From positions 1 to 64,000 of the forward strand of contig NZ_MSSM01000009.1 in assembly GCF_004123795.1 (NCBI RefSeq): a DNA stretch of 64,000 nt. The letters run 5' to 3'. Made by a program: the position numbers and the translations under genes. This DNA is from Lacticaseibacillus chiayiensis. GTDB lineage: Bacteria > Bacillota > Bacilli > Lactobacillales > Lactobacillaceae. The notes under the pieces are model-generated. The model was not told where the DNA came from and ran no database searches. It saw only the letters and a list, made by a program, of their open reading frames with translations. This document shows, in pieces, positions 1-7,685 of this stretch (its first letter is position 1; every line of letters begins with the position of its first letter).

Positions 1-25
1 CTACAGCGATAGAAAGGCAAAACCA

Positions 26-346
26 ATGTCGCAAGCAGAACTCAACAGTATTCAAGACACCATCAACACTTTTGTCAGTTCACCTATCCCAAACGCAACG
101 TTGTACTTTACTGACATCGAAACGATCACGGCAACCTTGCAAACGTTTGGTACAACGATGTATATGCAAACGCCGAAACGGTGGACGCCTGAAGCCTTTG
201 AAACATTGTTGGCTGATATCCAGTCCACGTTGCCTGCATTAGGATTTCAACGCTATAAACAGGTTATGAAACTGGCAGTGACCACGCTAGCTGATGAAGA
301 AAAGTTGTCGCGAAAACAAGCGATGGCCTTACTGCAAGTGCTATAA
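26..346 (+). CDS. hypothetical protein, 106 aa
   Basis: I do not recognise this protein. It is a 106-residue soluble, mostly helical protein with no signal peptide or membrane segment; the C-terminal third is rich in charged residues and ends KQAMALLQVL. It begins at an ATG with a weak purine-rich stretch (agaaaggc) about 9 nt upstream, so the start is plausible though not strong. No clear operon partner is visible because the window begins just upstream. Its length, uninterrupted frame and intergenic flanks favour a real gene over a chance frame. Function unknown. Confidence 0.6.
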   Translation: MSQAELNSIQDTINTFVSSPIPNATLYFTDIETITATLQTFGTTMYMQTPKRWTPEAFETLLADIQSTLPALGFQRYKQVMKLAVTTLADEEKLSRKQAMALLQVL

Positions 347-507
347 CTCCTGCCCAAACGAACCTATTAAAAAGATCGGGTCCACGACATCATGCCGATT
401 TCAGCACAGTGCCGGTTAATGGCAATTCTGTCCCTTTTTTGTCCTGAAATGCTCCAAAATCGATTTTTGTGCAGACGAAACGTACAATAAGCACTGGAGG
501 TGAAAGC

Positions 508-681
508 GTGACCAACAAAAATAAAACCGTTCGTGTCTTTGCCGAAGTGAACCCAGAAATCAAAGAACCGGCGCAACAAGTGCTATCCGACATGGGATTG
601 GATATGAGCACGGCTGCTTTATTTGGTTTGCAAATGATCGTCTATCATACAGGTCTTAGAGAAAGTATTCATTTTCTCTAA
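508..681 (+). CDS. RelB/DinJ-like antitoxin, orphan and short
   Basis: This 57-residue product resembles the N-terminal ribbon-helix-helix part of RelB/DinJ antitoxins, with a beta strand (KTVRVFAEVNPEIKE), then AQQVLSDMGLDMSTAALFGLQ as the two helices. The GTG start at 508 is chosen because GGAGG lies 8 nt upstream; an earlier ATG at 469 lacks such a site. Full RelB/DinJ proteins are usually 80-100 residues, so the C-terminal toxin-binding arm is missing or very short, and the stop lies inside a terminator hairpin. No RelE/YafQ toxin gene follows. By inference it is a truncated orphan antitoxin that may retain DNA binding. Confidence 0.6.
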   Translation: MTNKNKTVRVFAEVNPEIKEPAQQVLSDMGLDMSTAALFGLQMIVYHTGLRESIHFL

Positions 682-688
682 GGCCTTT
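652..688 (+). terminator. hairpin terminator overlapping the orphan antitoxin stop
   Basis: Inverted repeat ggtcttagagaaa / tttctctaaggcc around an 8-nt loop, followed by TTTTC. The stop codon of the upstream gene lies inside the right arm, as if recombination joined the reading frame to a terminator. Confidence 0.6.
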
Positions 689-816
689 TCAGTTCGTCAA
701 AGTTTCCTCCGTGCACTTCATAGCGTAGAATAACCTTGTTGGAGTTTTTGCATGCTGCATAACGCGCGTCCCGACTTCTATTTTCGTCGTCGCGCGCTCA
801 GAATGGAGAATTAGAA

Positions 817-2805
817 ATGAAAAAAACGACCCTCACCATCATTGGCGGCGTCATCGCTGCCGTGGTCATTATTGGCGGCGGTTTTGGCTTTTATCACTGG
901 TATCAAGCCAAGTCTGAAGCTGATGCGGTTCAGGCCACCGCGCAAGCCTATACACAGGCGTTCGCCAAGCGCCAATATACCAAGGCGGTCAAGCAGGTAG
1001 ACACTGAACACCTTACTGGCCCAGGCTGGAAGTATACGCCTAAAACGTTGGTCGCCCGCAATCAGGCCGTTTTCGATCGGGTTGGAGCTAGCAACATCAA
1101 AATCAGCAAGTTAACCACTAAGAAACAGGACGCCAAGACCTACGAAATGACGTTTGATGCGACCATGAACACCAAAATCGGCAAACTCAACACGCAACAT
1201 TACGGGGCACCCATCGTTAAAAGTGGCAACAAATGGTTGATACGCTGGACGCCAAGCCTGCTGTTTCCTTCGATGGATGGTAAGGATACGGTTCAACTTG
1301 ATGTCACCGCCGCAACCCGTGGCCAGATTCTCGATCGTAACAACCAACCGCTTGCTAAAAACGGTGATGTGACGCAGGCAGGACTGGTACCGGGCAAGCT
1401 TGGTACCGGCGATGAACGCACCGCTAATCTTGAAAAAATCGCGGCAGCATGGAACGTGAAGGTTGCCAGCCTCGAAACGTTACTTAAGCAGTCCTGGGTC
1501 ACCGACGACACCTTTGTTCCCGTCAAAATCGTCACCGACTCTCCGACACTGACCGGCGCCGCTTACCAAACCATCGGCTCACGCACCTATCCGCTCGGCG
1601 AAGCAGCCGCCCAACTCATCGGCTACGTTGGCACCGCAACGGCCGACGACATTCGCAAAGATCCAACTCTAACCGCCAACAGCAAAATCGGCAAAGCGGG
1701 ACTGGAACAGGTTTATGACAAGCAACTGCGCGGAACCGATGGGGGGACCATTTCAATTCAAAATGGCAGCAACGTCCACCCACTTTTAAGCAAAAAAGCT
1801 GTCAACGGCAAAAACTTAAAACTGACGATTGATGCCAACCAGCAAAAAACGGCTTACGCGCAACTTGGCGACAAGGCCGGCAGTGTTGTAACGATGAACC
1901 CGAAAAATGGTGAACTGCTGACGCTGGCAAGTGCACCTAGTTACGACCCGAACGCATTCGTCAACGGCATCAGTCAAACAGATTATGACAAGTATGCCAA
2001 CAACAAATCCCTGCCGTTCCTCAGTCGCTTCGCCCAGCGTTACGCGCCAGGCTCAACTTTCAAGATGCTGACGGCAGCCATCGCCTTGCAAAACAAAACA
2101 ATCACCCTAGACACAACCAAATCCATCTCCGGCCTCAAATGGCAGAAAAATTCGTCTTGGGGCGACTACAAGATCACGCGGACAGTCGATGCTTCGCCGG
2201 AAAATATGACGCAAGCCTTGGTCAACTCCGACAACATCTGGTTTGCCCAAGTCGCCTTGAAAATGGGAGCTTCGGCTTATCTCAAAGGGCTGGACCCATT
2301 TTTCAAGACGCAGGCCGATTTGCCATTGACCATGAAAAAACCTCAGATTTCCAACTCTGGCAAGCTCGCGTCTGACACCCTTTTGGCCGACACCGCGTAT
2401 GGCCAAGGGCAGTTACTTTTGTCACCCATCGAGCAGGCGGCCATGTACAGCGCCATCGCAAACGGCGGTACCATGCAACAGCCTACGCTGATCCAAGACA
2501 CCAAAGGCAAACGAACCAGCGTCTTGCAAACCAACAGTGCAAATACCGTTAAAACCGCGTTAACCCACGTCGTTTCCGATCCGACTGGTACCGCACACGG
2601 ACTCGCCATCGACGGCCACACCATCGCCGCCAAAACCGGCACCGCCGAACTCAAGCAGAAGCAAGATACTGATGGCAAAGAGAACGGCTTCCTGGTTGCC
2701 ATGGATGCTGATAAGAACAGTTATCTGACTGTGGCTTTGATCGAAGGCACTGGCAGCGGCGAAGTTGTGACTGCCATGAAACCTTATGTTGCTAGTCTGT
2801 ATTAA
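817..2805 (+). CDS. class B penicillin-binding protein (MecA/PBP3-like transpeptidase)
   Basis: D,D-transpeptidase that would cross-link peptidoglycan outside the membrane. The 662 residues show an N-terminal membrane anchor (about 5-28), an NTF2-like MecA_N domain (about 32-145), a PBP dimerisation domain (about 160-320) and a transpeptidase domain to the C-terminus. The three catalytic motifs are visible: STFK at 413-416 (nucleophile S413), SDN at 471-473 and KTG at 606-608. ATG start with a GGAGAA site upstream; monocistronic, with a strong terminator just after it. The domain order matches the PBP2a/PBP3 family, which includes housekeeping low-affinity PBPs of Gram-positives, so it does not by itself imply acquired resistance. 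Confidence 0.93.
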   Translation: MKKTTLTIIGGVIAAVVIIGGGFGFYHWYQAKSEADAVQATAQAYTQAFAKRQYTKAVKQVDTEHLTGPGWKYTPKTLVARNQAVFDRVGASNIKISKLTTKKQDAKTYEMTFDATMNTKIGKLNTQHYGAPIVKSGNKWLIRWTPSLLFPSMDGKDTVQLDVTAATRGQILDRNNQPLAKNGDVTQAGLVPGKLGTGDERTANLEKIAAAWNVKVASLETLLKQSWVTDDTFVPVKIVTDSPTLTGAAYQTIGSRTYPLGEAAAQLIGYVGTATADDIRKDPTLTANSKIGKAGLEQVYDKQLRGTDGGTISIQNGSNVHPLLSKKAVNGKNLKLTIDANQQKTAYAQLGDKAGSVVTMNPKNGELLTLASAPSYDPNAFVNGISQTDYDKYANNKSLPFLSRFAQRYAPGSTFKMLTAAIALQNKTITLDTTKSISGLKWQKNSSWGDYKITRTVDASPENMTQALVNSDNIWFAQVALKMGASAYLKGLDPFFKTQADLPLTMKKPQISNSGKLASDTLLADTAYGQGQLLLSPIEQAAMYSAIANGGTMQQPTLIQDTKGKRTSVLQTNSANTVKTALTHVVSDPTGTAHGLAIDGHTIAAKTGTAELKQKQDTDGKENGFLVAMDADKNSYLTVALIEGTGSGEVVTAMKPYVASLY

Positions 2806-2828
2806 ATGAACGTTTGTTTCACCCACTT

Positions 2829-2877
2829 AAAAATCGCGCCGATTTCTCACCAGTAATGAGAGATCGGCGCGATTTTT
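2829..2877 (+). terminator. Rho-independent terminator after the PBP gene
   Basis: Long perfect-looking arms aaaatcgcgccgat / atcggcgcgatttt with a flanking T run. The A-rich left flank makes it potentially bidirectional. Confidence 0.9.
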
Positions 2878-2938
2878 CGAATAGACTATCTTGAAAGCCT
2901 GCGTCATGTTATGTTTTTACAAAGAAAGGGTGATCAAC

Positions 2939-3214
2939 TTGGATACAATTAGCGCCAAGAACTTCCAGCAGAACTTTGACGTTTACATGCGACAGGTCGC
3001 TGAAAAAACGAAGCCATTAGTGGTCACTGCCCAAAATCCAGATCATTCTGTTGTGCTGATGAGCAAACGTGATTTTGATGCTAACGAAGAAACGATGTAT
3101 TTGCTCAGCAATTCTGAGCTCATGGCAAGAATCAAGCATGGGGATGCACAGGTAGCTGCCGGAAAAACAAAACGTCATCAGCTGCGAAATTTAGGCATTG
3201 ATGCGGATATGTGA
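2939..3214 (+). CDS. Phd/YefM-family antitoxin, no toxin partner seen
   Basis: The 91-residue protein has the Phd/YefM fold signature: an N-terminal ISAKNFQQNFDVYMRQV helix pair, a VVTAQNPDHSVVLMSKRDFDANEET strand/helix block and a charged C-terminal tail (HGDAQVAAGKTKRHQLR) of the kind that binds toxin. I chose the TTG at 2939 because GAAAGGG lies about 8 nt upstream and because translation from there begins LDTISAKNF, where family members start; the ATG at 2891 has no good site. Family members usually sit before a YoeB/Doc toxin, but 3215-3335 holds only a decayed rbsK fragment, so this is an orphan antitoxin. Confidence 0.75.
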   Translation: MDTISAKNFQQNFDVYMRQVAEKTKPLVVTAQNPDHSVVLMSKRDFDANEETMYLLSNSELMARIKHGDAQVAAGKTKRHQLRNLGIDADM

Positions 3215-3235
3215 TCGCGACAACAACAAATAAAG

Positions 3236-3335
3236 TGTCATGTTTTGCTCTTATCCAACGCGGCCCTAACATCATCCCCATTCGGAATCGACGGGAACGC
3301 TTCCAACTTCTAAACCATAAACGAGCCGCCCGAGT
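3236..3335 (-). pseudogene. decayed second copy of the rbsK 3' end
   Basis: About 100 bp matches the 3' end of rbsK at about 5502-5595 on the same strand; the block cggaatcgacgggaacgc is identical and the flanks align with scattered substitutions. In the frame matching rbsK the translation reads LGRLVYGLEVGSVPVDSEWG against MASSFTVQKLGAFPSIPIGD of RbsK. It is fused to an unrelated stretch that could encode a hydrophobic segment starting near 3430 without a ribosome binding site. It is a remnant, not a functional kinase. Confidence 0.7.
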
Positions 3336-3846
3336 TCATAGATTCCTTTGTTCAGCACCAGGTATCGTAATAAAGCAAATCCCAACGCAGCTAGCCCGCC
3401 GGCTAAATACAATGCCATTTTTTTGGTCATGACGTTAGCGATTTTTGGTGGGATTGTTGGCAAGCACCGTAACCACGCCGGCGGGAGATACAAACCGTTT
3501 TATGAATTCGTGATTTTAAAATTTTCCAGGAAGTTTTAAAATTCTTAATATTAACGCATTGCGGCCGCATAAATTCGAGTCCTTCTTTAAAGCTAAGGTT
3601 GGAATGTTGGTTGGTGAAGAAACCTATACTTCTAGACGATTTTCAAAATTTGTTTTGAGCAATTATCGGAAGCAGCTTCGATCAGCTTGAATTGATGTGC
3701 AGAATGACTTAGCCGGTGGTTTTTAAATGTTTTAAAAATTTCCAGGCACCAACATATTGAATGCAAAACTTCTTTTGAATTTGATCTTTTTGCAAAATTC
3801 AACACATGTTTGACAGACAAAACGACAACACGGAGGTAATCTTATC
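3336..3846. other. non-coding or decayed interval
   Basis: AT-rich and without a convincing gene. A minus-strand frame from about 3430 (MTKKMALYLAGGLAALGFALL) could be the start of a lost membrane protein but runs into the rbsK relic. The last 40 bp before 3847 hold a GGAGG-type site for the next gene. Confidence 0.5.
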
Positions 3847-4317
3847 ATGCAAGCCATTCCAATCTCAGAGGCAATCAAACGATTTAGAAAAACTCGACGT
3901 GTTACTCAAGAACAATTTGCTGAGGCAATCAATGTCACTCGGCAAACAGTTTCTAACTGGGAGACAGGAAAGAGCATTCCCGATGTCGAGATGATCTTAT
4001 CGATATGCAGGCATTACAAAATTGACTTTTCTACTTTTGTCTCAGTCGACACAAAAGACGAACCCGAATCTATGGACAATCAGGTTACAAAGAAAATTAA
4101 TGAAATCAACTTAGATGTTGCAATCTTGATAATCTCGATTGTTGCCATGCTACTACTTCTTTCCCTCACGCGATCAGCTGGAATGATTTCTCTTATTTTC
4201 GCAATGTTGCTACTGATTCCAATTACGTTTGCCAGTGTGCGACTTGAGGATTTTAAGCGTAGAGAAAAGCTAAGGGCGTATGAGGAAATACGGAGTTACT
4301 TGAAGAAAAAAAGTTGA
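3847..4317 (+). CDS. XRE-family regulator with C-terminal membrane segments
   Basis: The 156-residue protein carries an N-terminal HTH_3 (Cro/CI) DNA-binding domain at about 7-60 (RVTQEQFAEAINVTRQTVSNWE, then GKSIPDVEMIL) followed by a linker and two hydrophobic helices at about 92-110 and 113-130, and a basic tail. Such HTH plus membrane-tail proteins are common in Firmicutes and usually control an adjacent membrane gene; here two small genes follow at once. The start has GGAGG about 9 nt upstream. AT-rich composition unlike its neighbours suggests transferred DNA. Ligand and target unknown. Confidence 0.8.
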   Translation: MQAIPISEAIKRFRKTRRVTQEQFAEAINVTRQTVSNWETGKSIPDVEMILSICRHYKIDFSTFVSVDTKDEPESMDNQVTKKINEINLDVAILIISIVAMLLLLSLTRSAGMISLIFAMLLLIPITFASVRLEDFKRREKLRAYEEIRSYLKKKS

Positions 4318-4326
4318 AGGTAGGTA

Positions 4327-4449
4327 ATGGATATGATTTATAAGGAGAATTTGGGACTTGCACTGACTATCAAGGAAAGATCTCAGTTCTTCCTTGTAAA
4401 AGATGGTCTACTATACCGTTCCCTTCATTCATATACAAACCATAAGTGA
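4327..4449 (+). CDS. small ORF, 40 aa, unknown
   Basis: A 40-codon frame begins 10 nt after the XRE gene stop, with AAGGTAGG upstream of its ATG, and encodes a soluble charged peptide (MDMIYKENLG then LALTIKERSQFFLVKDG). Position and spacing suggest co-transcription with the XRE gene and the following membrane gene. There is no recognisable domain, so it may be a small regulator, a remnant or a chance frame. Confidence 0.4.
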   Translation: MDMIYKENLGLALTIKERSQFFLVKDGLLYRSLHSYTNHK

Positions 4450-4514
4450 GATTCAAAGGATCCGTATGCTGCCAGCTGAGAAATTTTGGCCTTTTAAGAA
4501 AGAAGGAGATTTTT

Positions 4515-4953
4515 ATGAAAAAAAAGGACATTGCTGCTTTTTTAATTATATCAGGATATATTTTGTTTTTCGGAAGTATTATTATGTTTAAATCGTACGG
4601 TGCTGGAACTTTGGTAGTTGCAGCAGTTGGGGTAAGTCTCATAGCGGTATCAAGTAAATTTATAGAAAAAAGTGAAACGCGCAAAGTTCTCAATTTCGTC
4701 CATTCGGTCAAGCCTGCGCAGATAGAGAGAAAGGCAATGTACCTCCGCTCGATAATCATGATTGCGGGGGGGGACTATTTTCTTAATTGGTTTAACAAAT
4801 GTAAAAGAGCATGGCGGGGCGGCTCTGGGGGTATCAAGTCTGGGTGCCACAATTTTATTATTAGGTTCATTATTGCTCGACGTACAAAAAAGCAACCTAA
4901 AGCTTAATCGTTGGTGTGACATCTATAAGTTTTTGAAAGGTTCCAAACAGTAG
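4515..4953 (+). pseudogene. membrane protein interrupted by a frameshift at a G8 run
   Basis: From ATG 4515 (AGAAGGAG upstream) the frame encodes two hydrophobic helices (AAFLIISGYILFFGS, and GAGTLVVAAVGVSLIAVSS), then SVKPAQIERKAMYLRSIIMIAGG. At that point eight consecutive G at 4766-4773 shift the frame and the product becomes basic and non-hydrophobic. Reading as though there were seven G continues with TIFLIGLTNVKEH and a last hydrophobic helix (GVSSLGATILLLGSLLLDV) to a stop at 4953. The original protein was therefore a roughly 145-residue, four-helix membrane protein. It is either a pseudogene, phase-variable, or a sequencing error. Confidence 0.65.
4766..4773 (+). repeat. run of eight G at the frameshift point
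   Basis: Mononucleotide tract within the membrane gene. Seven G would restore the full-length frame, so slipped-strand change of one base would switch the product on or off. Confidence 0.8.
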
Positions 4954-5501
4954 CCTGATGATGGAGTCTCAAGTAATAGATGTATTAGTCGGCCCTGATC
5001 GTCCTATTTGGTGGAGGACACTTAAATACCAGACATATTGCTATGAGGTTTACGCTTCCATTACCGTACTATAATAAATGTATGCCAATTCCAGCATTTC
5101 CAGGTTTTCCTTTGAAGTTATGGTTGCTCTAATGGGAGGAAATCATAGTTTGTCGTTTACAGAAGCCACTTCAGCTATCAATTGAGTCATTTGGTCCTGG
5201 CTTAGGAACGCATCTCAGACCAGATAACGACTGGGTTCGTTCGGCCAGCCAACTAATTGGCCTGACTTAGAAAAGGTATATCAGTACGTCTTTCCATCTA
5301 ACTCGCGCTGAGCCCCCCTTCCCTTGGCGAGCGGTTCCGACCACTACGATCTGTCATAGAATTTCACCCCTAGTTAACGTCCATTTCGGGAACACCAAGA
5401 ATGCCCACTGGCAAGCGTTGTTGGTGGGCATCACTAGTACTTTGTCTTTATCCTGCATATTGTTGATCCAAAAGCTGTTTTCGAAGATCACCGCTAATGA
5501 T
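4954..5501. other. gene-free interval before rbsK 3' end
   Basis: No frame of note on either strand. A short inverted repeat (tgcccac / gtgggca, about 5402-5430) may be a weak terminator. Otherwise I see nothing that can be named; the interval looks like decayed sequence. Confidence 0.5.
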
Positions 5502-6437
5502 TCATTTCCTGCTTTTACTCAGTGCCGCCCGAACCTCATCCCCAATCGGAATCGACGGGAACGCCCCCAACTTTTGAACCGTAAACGAACTGGCCATGCT
5601 GGCATAGGTGGCGGCTTCGACGATATTTTTGAGATCAGTCTGCAACACGCTGGCCAAGGCACCGATAAATGTGTCGCCTGCCGCCGTGGTATCAACGGCC
5701 TTCACCTTAAAGGCTGGCACAATGGTTGCTTGACCATCAAGCGAAATGAACGCACCTTTCGAGCCCAACGTGATGATCACGCCGCGAATACCAAGCTCGT
5801 GATAATATGCTACTGATGCTCGCATGCCACTCTCGTCTGTGACCGGAATACCCGTGATCAACTCGCTTTCGGTTTCATTTGGCGTGATGAGGTCGACATT
5901 TTTTAGCAACGACAAAGGTAAGTCTTTTTGCGCCGGTGCCGGATTTAAAATTGTCACCTTGCTGGCCGCTTTGGCGATCTTGAAGGCTTCTGTCGTTGCG
6001 GCTAACGGCGTTTCTAACTCTGCCACTACAAAATCAGCGCTTTGAATCAGGTTAGCCGCCTGTTGCACATCGTCTGCCTTCAGCGCAAAATTAGCGCCAT
6101 GCTGAATGATAATGGAATTCTGCCCGGATGCCTGTAGCAAAATATAAGCTTGCCCCGTTTGCGTGCCGATTGTCGTGGTCACATATTCCGTGTCAATCTG
6201 ATTTTTGGCCAGCTCACCGCGCATGAACGCGGCATTGGCATCATCACCGACCCGACCGATAAAACTGGTTTTGGCACCGGATCGCGCCGCCGCCACGGCT
6301 TGGTTCGCGCCTTTTCCACCAGCCGCCTGTGAAAAGGCGTCCATCTCCATCGTTTCGCCAGGCTTCGGCAGCCGCTGAATGTGCAAAATAGCATCGACAT
6401 TGATACTGCCGATAACAACAACATGATTAGGCATCAT
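5502..6437 (-). CDS. rbsK: ribokinase
   Basis: Phosphorylates imported D-ribose to ribose 5-phosphate with ATP in the cytoplasm. The 311 residues fit the PfkB family: the N-terminal sugar-binding strand (VVVIGSINVD), the GGKGAN motif at 40-45 and the C-terminal DTTAAGDTF motif with catalytic base D255 and the anion hole. I set the start at 6437, where GGAGG stands 5 nt before an ATG-ATG pair; the longer frame to 6476 would run into a terminator hairpin. It is the last gene of the rbs operon, separated from rbsB by a palindromic repeat and a terminator-like hairpin, which may lower its expression. Confidence 0.95.
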   Translation of the reverse strand: MMPNHVVVIGSINVDAILHIQRLPKPGETMEMDAFSQAAGGKGANQAVAAARSGAKTSFIGRVGDDANAAFMRGELAKNQIDTEYVTTTIGTQTGQAYILLQASGQNSIIIQHGANFALKADDVQQAANLIQSADFVVAELETPLAATTEAFKIAKAASKVTILNPAPAQKDLPLSLLKNVDLITPNETESELITGIPVTDESGMRASVAYYHELGIRGVIITLGSKGAFISLDGQATIVPAFKVKAVDTTAAGDTFIGALASVLQTDLKNIVEAATYASMASSFTVQKLGAFPSIPIGDEVRAALSKSRK

Positions 6438-6460
6438 TATTCCTCCAATATCCAATAAGT

Positions 6461-6490
6461 AAAAAGGACCTTGCACTGGCCCTTTTTTTA
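6461..6490 (-). terminator. hairpin between rbsB and rbsK
   Basis: Arms aaaaagg-acc / ggc-cctttttt with a 7-nt loop and U-rich ends in both directions. On the minus strand it lies in front of rbsK and could act as a partial internal terminator of the rbs transcript. Confidence 0.6.
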
Positions 6491-6496
6491 GTGTGT

Positions 6497-6612
6497 GCGT
6501 GAACTGGCGCGGTTAGAAGCCGGAGTGTAAGTGGCCTTGGATGTAATGGCGCCTCTTGACCATTGCGACCAAGGCCCTTACACGCAGGCTTCTGCGCCAG
6601 TGAACGCGTTAT
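6497..6612 (+). repeat. palindromic intergenic element, copy 1
   Basis: About 116-bp copy of the recurring element. Typical parts are GCGTGA at the left end, the arm gtgtaagtggccttgg, a short loop, the matching arm ccaaggcccttacacgcagg, and ccagtgaacgcgttat at the right end. It folds as one long imperfect hairpin in the rbsB-rbsK gap. Confidence 0.85.
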
Positions 6613-6657
6613 TGTGACTGCTTACGTTAGTGATTAACGCCAAGCATAGCACGACGC

Positions 6658-7617
6658 TTACTTATTCGCATCCTCTGTTGTGACAAGGGACAGTGGTGAT
6701 TCGATGTTCTTCTTGACCGTCTTGCCATTGAAGTGGTCATAAGCTGCCTGCAGTGCCAGTCGACCCATTTCTTCTGGCTTCTGGGCAACGGTTGCGGCCA
6801 TGTCACCGGCTTTAACTGCCTTGATGCCATCTGCTTCGCCGTCAAACCCGACAATAGTGATCTTCTTGCCAGCTGCTTTAACTGCCTGCACCGCACCTAA
6901 AGCCATTTCATCGTTTTGCGAGAAAATGCCGACAATATCGCCATTACCTTGCAGAATATTTTCCGTTACGGTCAATCCTTTAGCACGATCAAAGCCGGCT
7001 GTTTGCTTGGAAACAATATCAAGCTGTCCCTTTGCCGCAGCATCAAACCCTTTACCACGTTCACGGGTTGCTGAGGCGCCCGGAATACCTTGCAATTCAG
7101 CAATCTTTGCATTCTTGCCTAACTTGTCAATCAAATACTTCGCGGCCATCTGACCACCTTTGATGGAGTTAGAAGCCACCAGCGTCAAGACCTTCCCGCC
7201 ATCACTGGAGCGATCAACGGTGATGACCGGAATGCCGGCATCGTTGGCGTCTTTAACAGCCGGTGTAATCGCACTCGAGTCTACTGGGTTGATAATCAGA
7301 ACATCAACCTTCTTTTGAATCATATCTTCAACGTTATTATTCTGCTTAGCCGTATCGTTTTGGGCATCGGAAATCTGGACATTGGTTTTATTCTTTTTAG
7401 CTAGATCTTGAATCCCATTTTGAACTGAAACAAAGAACGGATTGGACAAGGTTGAAAGTGACACACCGACCTTCAGATCCTTTGGCGCTTTTTTGGTTAC
7501 TTTACTGCCACTGTCGGAACTGGATCCCAGACCGGTGTTGCCACATGCCGTTAACGTGAAAATAGCGGCGGCAGCAATAACTGCGACCATCAAAAAGCGT
7601 TTGAACGATTGTTTCAT
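6658..7617 (-). CDS. rbsB: ribose ABC transporter substrate-binding lipoprotein
   Basis: Captures D-ribose outside the membrane and delivers it to RbsC. The 319-residue precursor has a lipoprotein signal with lipobox LTAC (C25), a Ser-rich linker, and a periplasmic-binding-protein type 1 fold (Peripla_BP_4) from about 47, starting KDLKVGVSLSTLSNPFF. The sugar-pocket segments QNDTAKQNNNVEDMI, VDRSS and FSQNDEMALGA are typical of RbsB. GGAGGAG precedes the ATG. It follows rbsC with a 68-nt gap in the rbs operon. Highest similarity would be expected to ribose binding proteins, which the operon context supports. Confidence 0.95.
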   Translation of the reverse strand: MKQSFKRFLMVAVIAAAAIFTLTACGNTGLGSSSDSGSKVTKKAPKDLKVGVSLSTLSNPFFVSVQNGIQDLAKKNKTNVQISDAQNDTAKQNNNVEDMIQKKVDVLIINPVDSSAITPAVKDANDAGIPVITVDRSSDGGKVLTLVASNSIKGGQMAAKYLIDKLGKNAKIAELQGIPGASATRERGKGFDAAAKGQLDIVSKQTAGFDRAKGLTVTENILQGNGDIVGIFSQNDEMALGAVQAVKAAGKKITIVGFDGEADGIKAVKAGDMAATVAQKPEEMGRLALQAAYDHFNGKTVKKNIESPLSLVTTEDANK

Positions 7618-7685
7618 GTCTTTCTCCTCCTAAAGTTAATATATGAGCGTTTTTGCTTTTCACGGGGATTTTCACCCACAACTTG

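Noticed and set aside
817-2805. PBP2a/MecA-like protein as an acquired beta-lactam resistance gene
   Set aside because: The MecA_N domain also occurs in housekeeping class B PBPs of Gram-positive bacteria, and nothing around it (no mecR/mecI, no cassette recombinase) suggests acquisition.
3272-3430. Small membrane protein (MTKKMALYLAGGLAALGF...) as a real gene
   Set aside because: It lacks a ribosome binding site and its C-terminal half is the rbsK remnant, so it is most likely a chance fusion.
3211-3432. Plus-strand frame after the YefM-like gene as its toxin
   Set aside because: It starts at the antitoxin stop without a ribosome binding site, shows no YoeB/Doc motifs, and mostly reads the reverse of the rbsK relic.
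5824-6332. Plus-strand frames inside rbsK
   Set aside because: Shadow frames on the opposite strand of a well-supported kinase gene, with no start sites.
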